From: JAKJBL01 sp964461335
GTDB lineage: Bacteria > Bacillota > Clostridia > Christensenellales > CAG-138
Direction of reading: 5' to 3'
DNA: 20,966 nt
Assembly: GCA_964461335.1 (NCBI GenBank)
Contig: CAYWTY010000026.1
Location: 1 to 20,966 of the forward strand
The translations under genes were made by a program, and so were the position numbers. Positions 20,890-20,966 of this stretch are shown here, one piece after another (the stretch's first letter is position 1; every line of letters begins with the position of its first letter). The notes beneath the pieces are model-generated. The model worked only from the letters and a program-made list of their open reading frames with translations. It was not told where the DNA came from and made no database searches.

Positions 20890-20966
20890 TTAAACTCAAA
20901 TAACTTTGCTTTTAACTAACAATGAAACCCATTTATATGCTATCACTTGAATTTGTAAAAACTGCC

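Overview
The window looks like chromosomal DNA of an anaerobic Bacillota, probably Clostridia. The basis is strong AGGAGG-type ribosome binding sites, TTG and ATGA-overlap starts, a DUF951 protein, an RqcP-type S4 protein, the two-subunit (gcvPA/gcvPB) glycine decarboxylase, a type III glutamine synthetase, the MEP isoprenoid pathway and a 4Fe-4S protein family typical of clostridia. No rRNA, tRNA, CRISPR array or complete insertion sequence is visible. The species cannot be named from this sequence alone.

Left part (1-3495): a small lipoprotein with a PepSY-like tail (minus strand) is divergent from a lipoprotein serpin. A palindrome lies over the -10 box of the lipoprotein promoter. An ECF sigma factor and a membrane-anchored presumed anti-sigma factor follow, behind a short gap packed with inverted repeats.

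Middle-left (3496-7822): a minus-strand operon reads from right to left: a membrane-anchored solute-binding protein, a membrane-anchored M1 metallopeptidase, RqcP and a fused IspD-IspF enzyme. It diverges, through a 325-bp region with two good sigma-A promoters, from a plus-strand group (7823-10184): alpha/beta hydrolase, DUF951 protein and two tandem signal peptidases I.

Middle (10200-14347): an acidic protein of unknown function (minus) is divergent from glutamine synthetase glnN (plus). Next comes 4-alpha-glucanotransferase malQ (minus), convergent with glnN and only 5 nt from it.

Right part (14348-20966): a tandem glycine riboswitch with an intrinsic terminator precedes the glycine cleavage operon gcvT-gcvH-gcvPA-gcvPB. 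The gene for the L-protein is not in the window. After a bidirectional terminator come a 4Fe-4S protein (minus) and a Crp/Fnr-type regulator (plus). Between them sits a 161-bp element bounded by a perfect 15-bp inverted repeat and filled with internal hairpins. It looks like a miniature inverted-repeat element or a structured RNA, its ends point -35-like sequences at both neighbours, and it is the most unusual item here.

Functionally the region combines amino-acid nitrogen and one-carbon metabolism (glnN, gcv), isoprenoid precursors (ispDF), glycogen or maltodextrin use (malQ) and cell-envelope or secretion functions (serpin, M1 peptidase, signal peptidases, ECF sigma pair).
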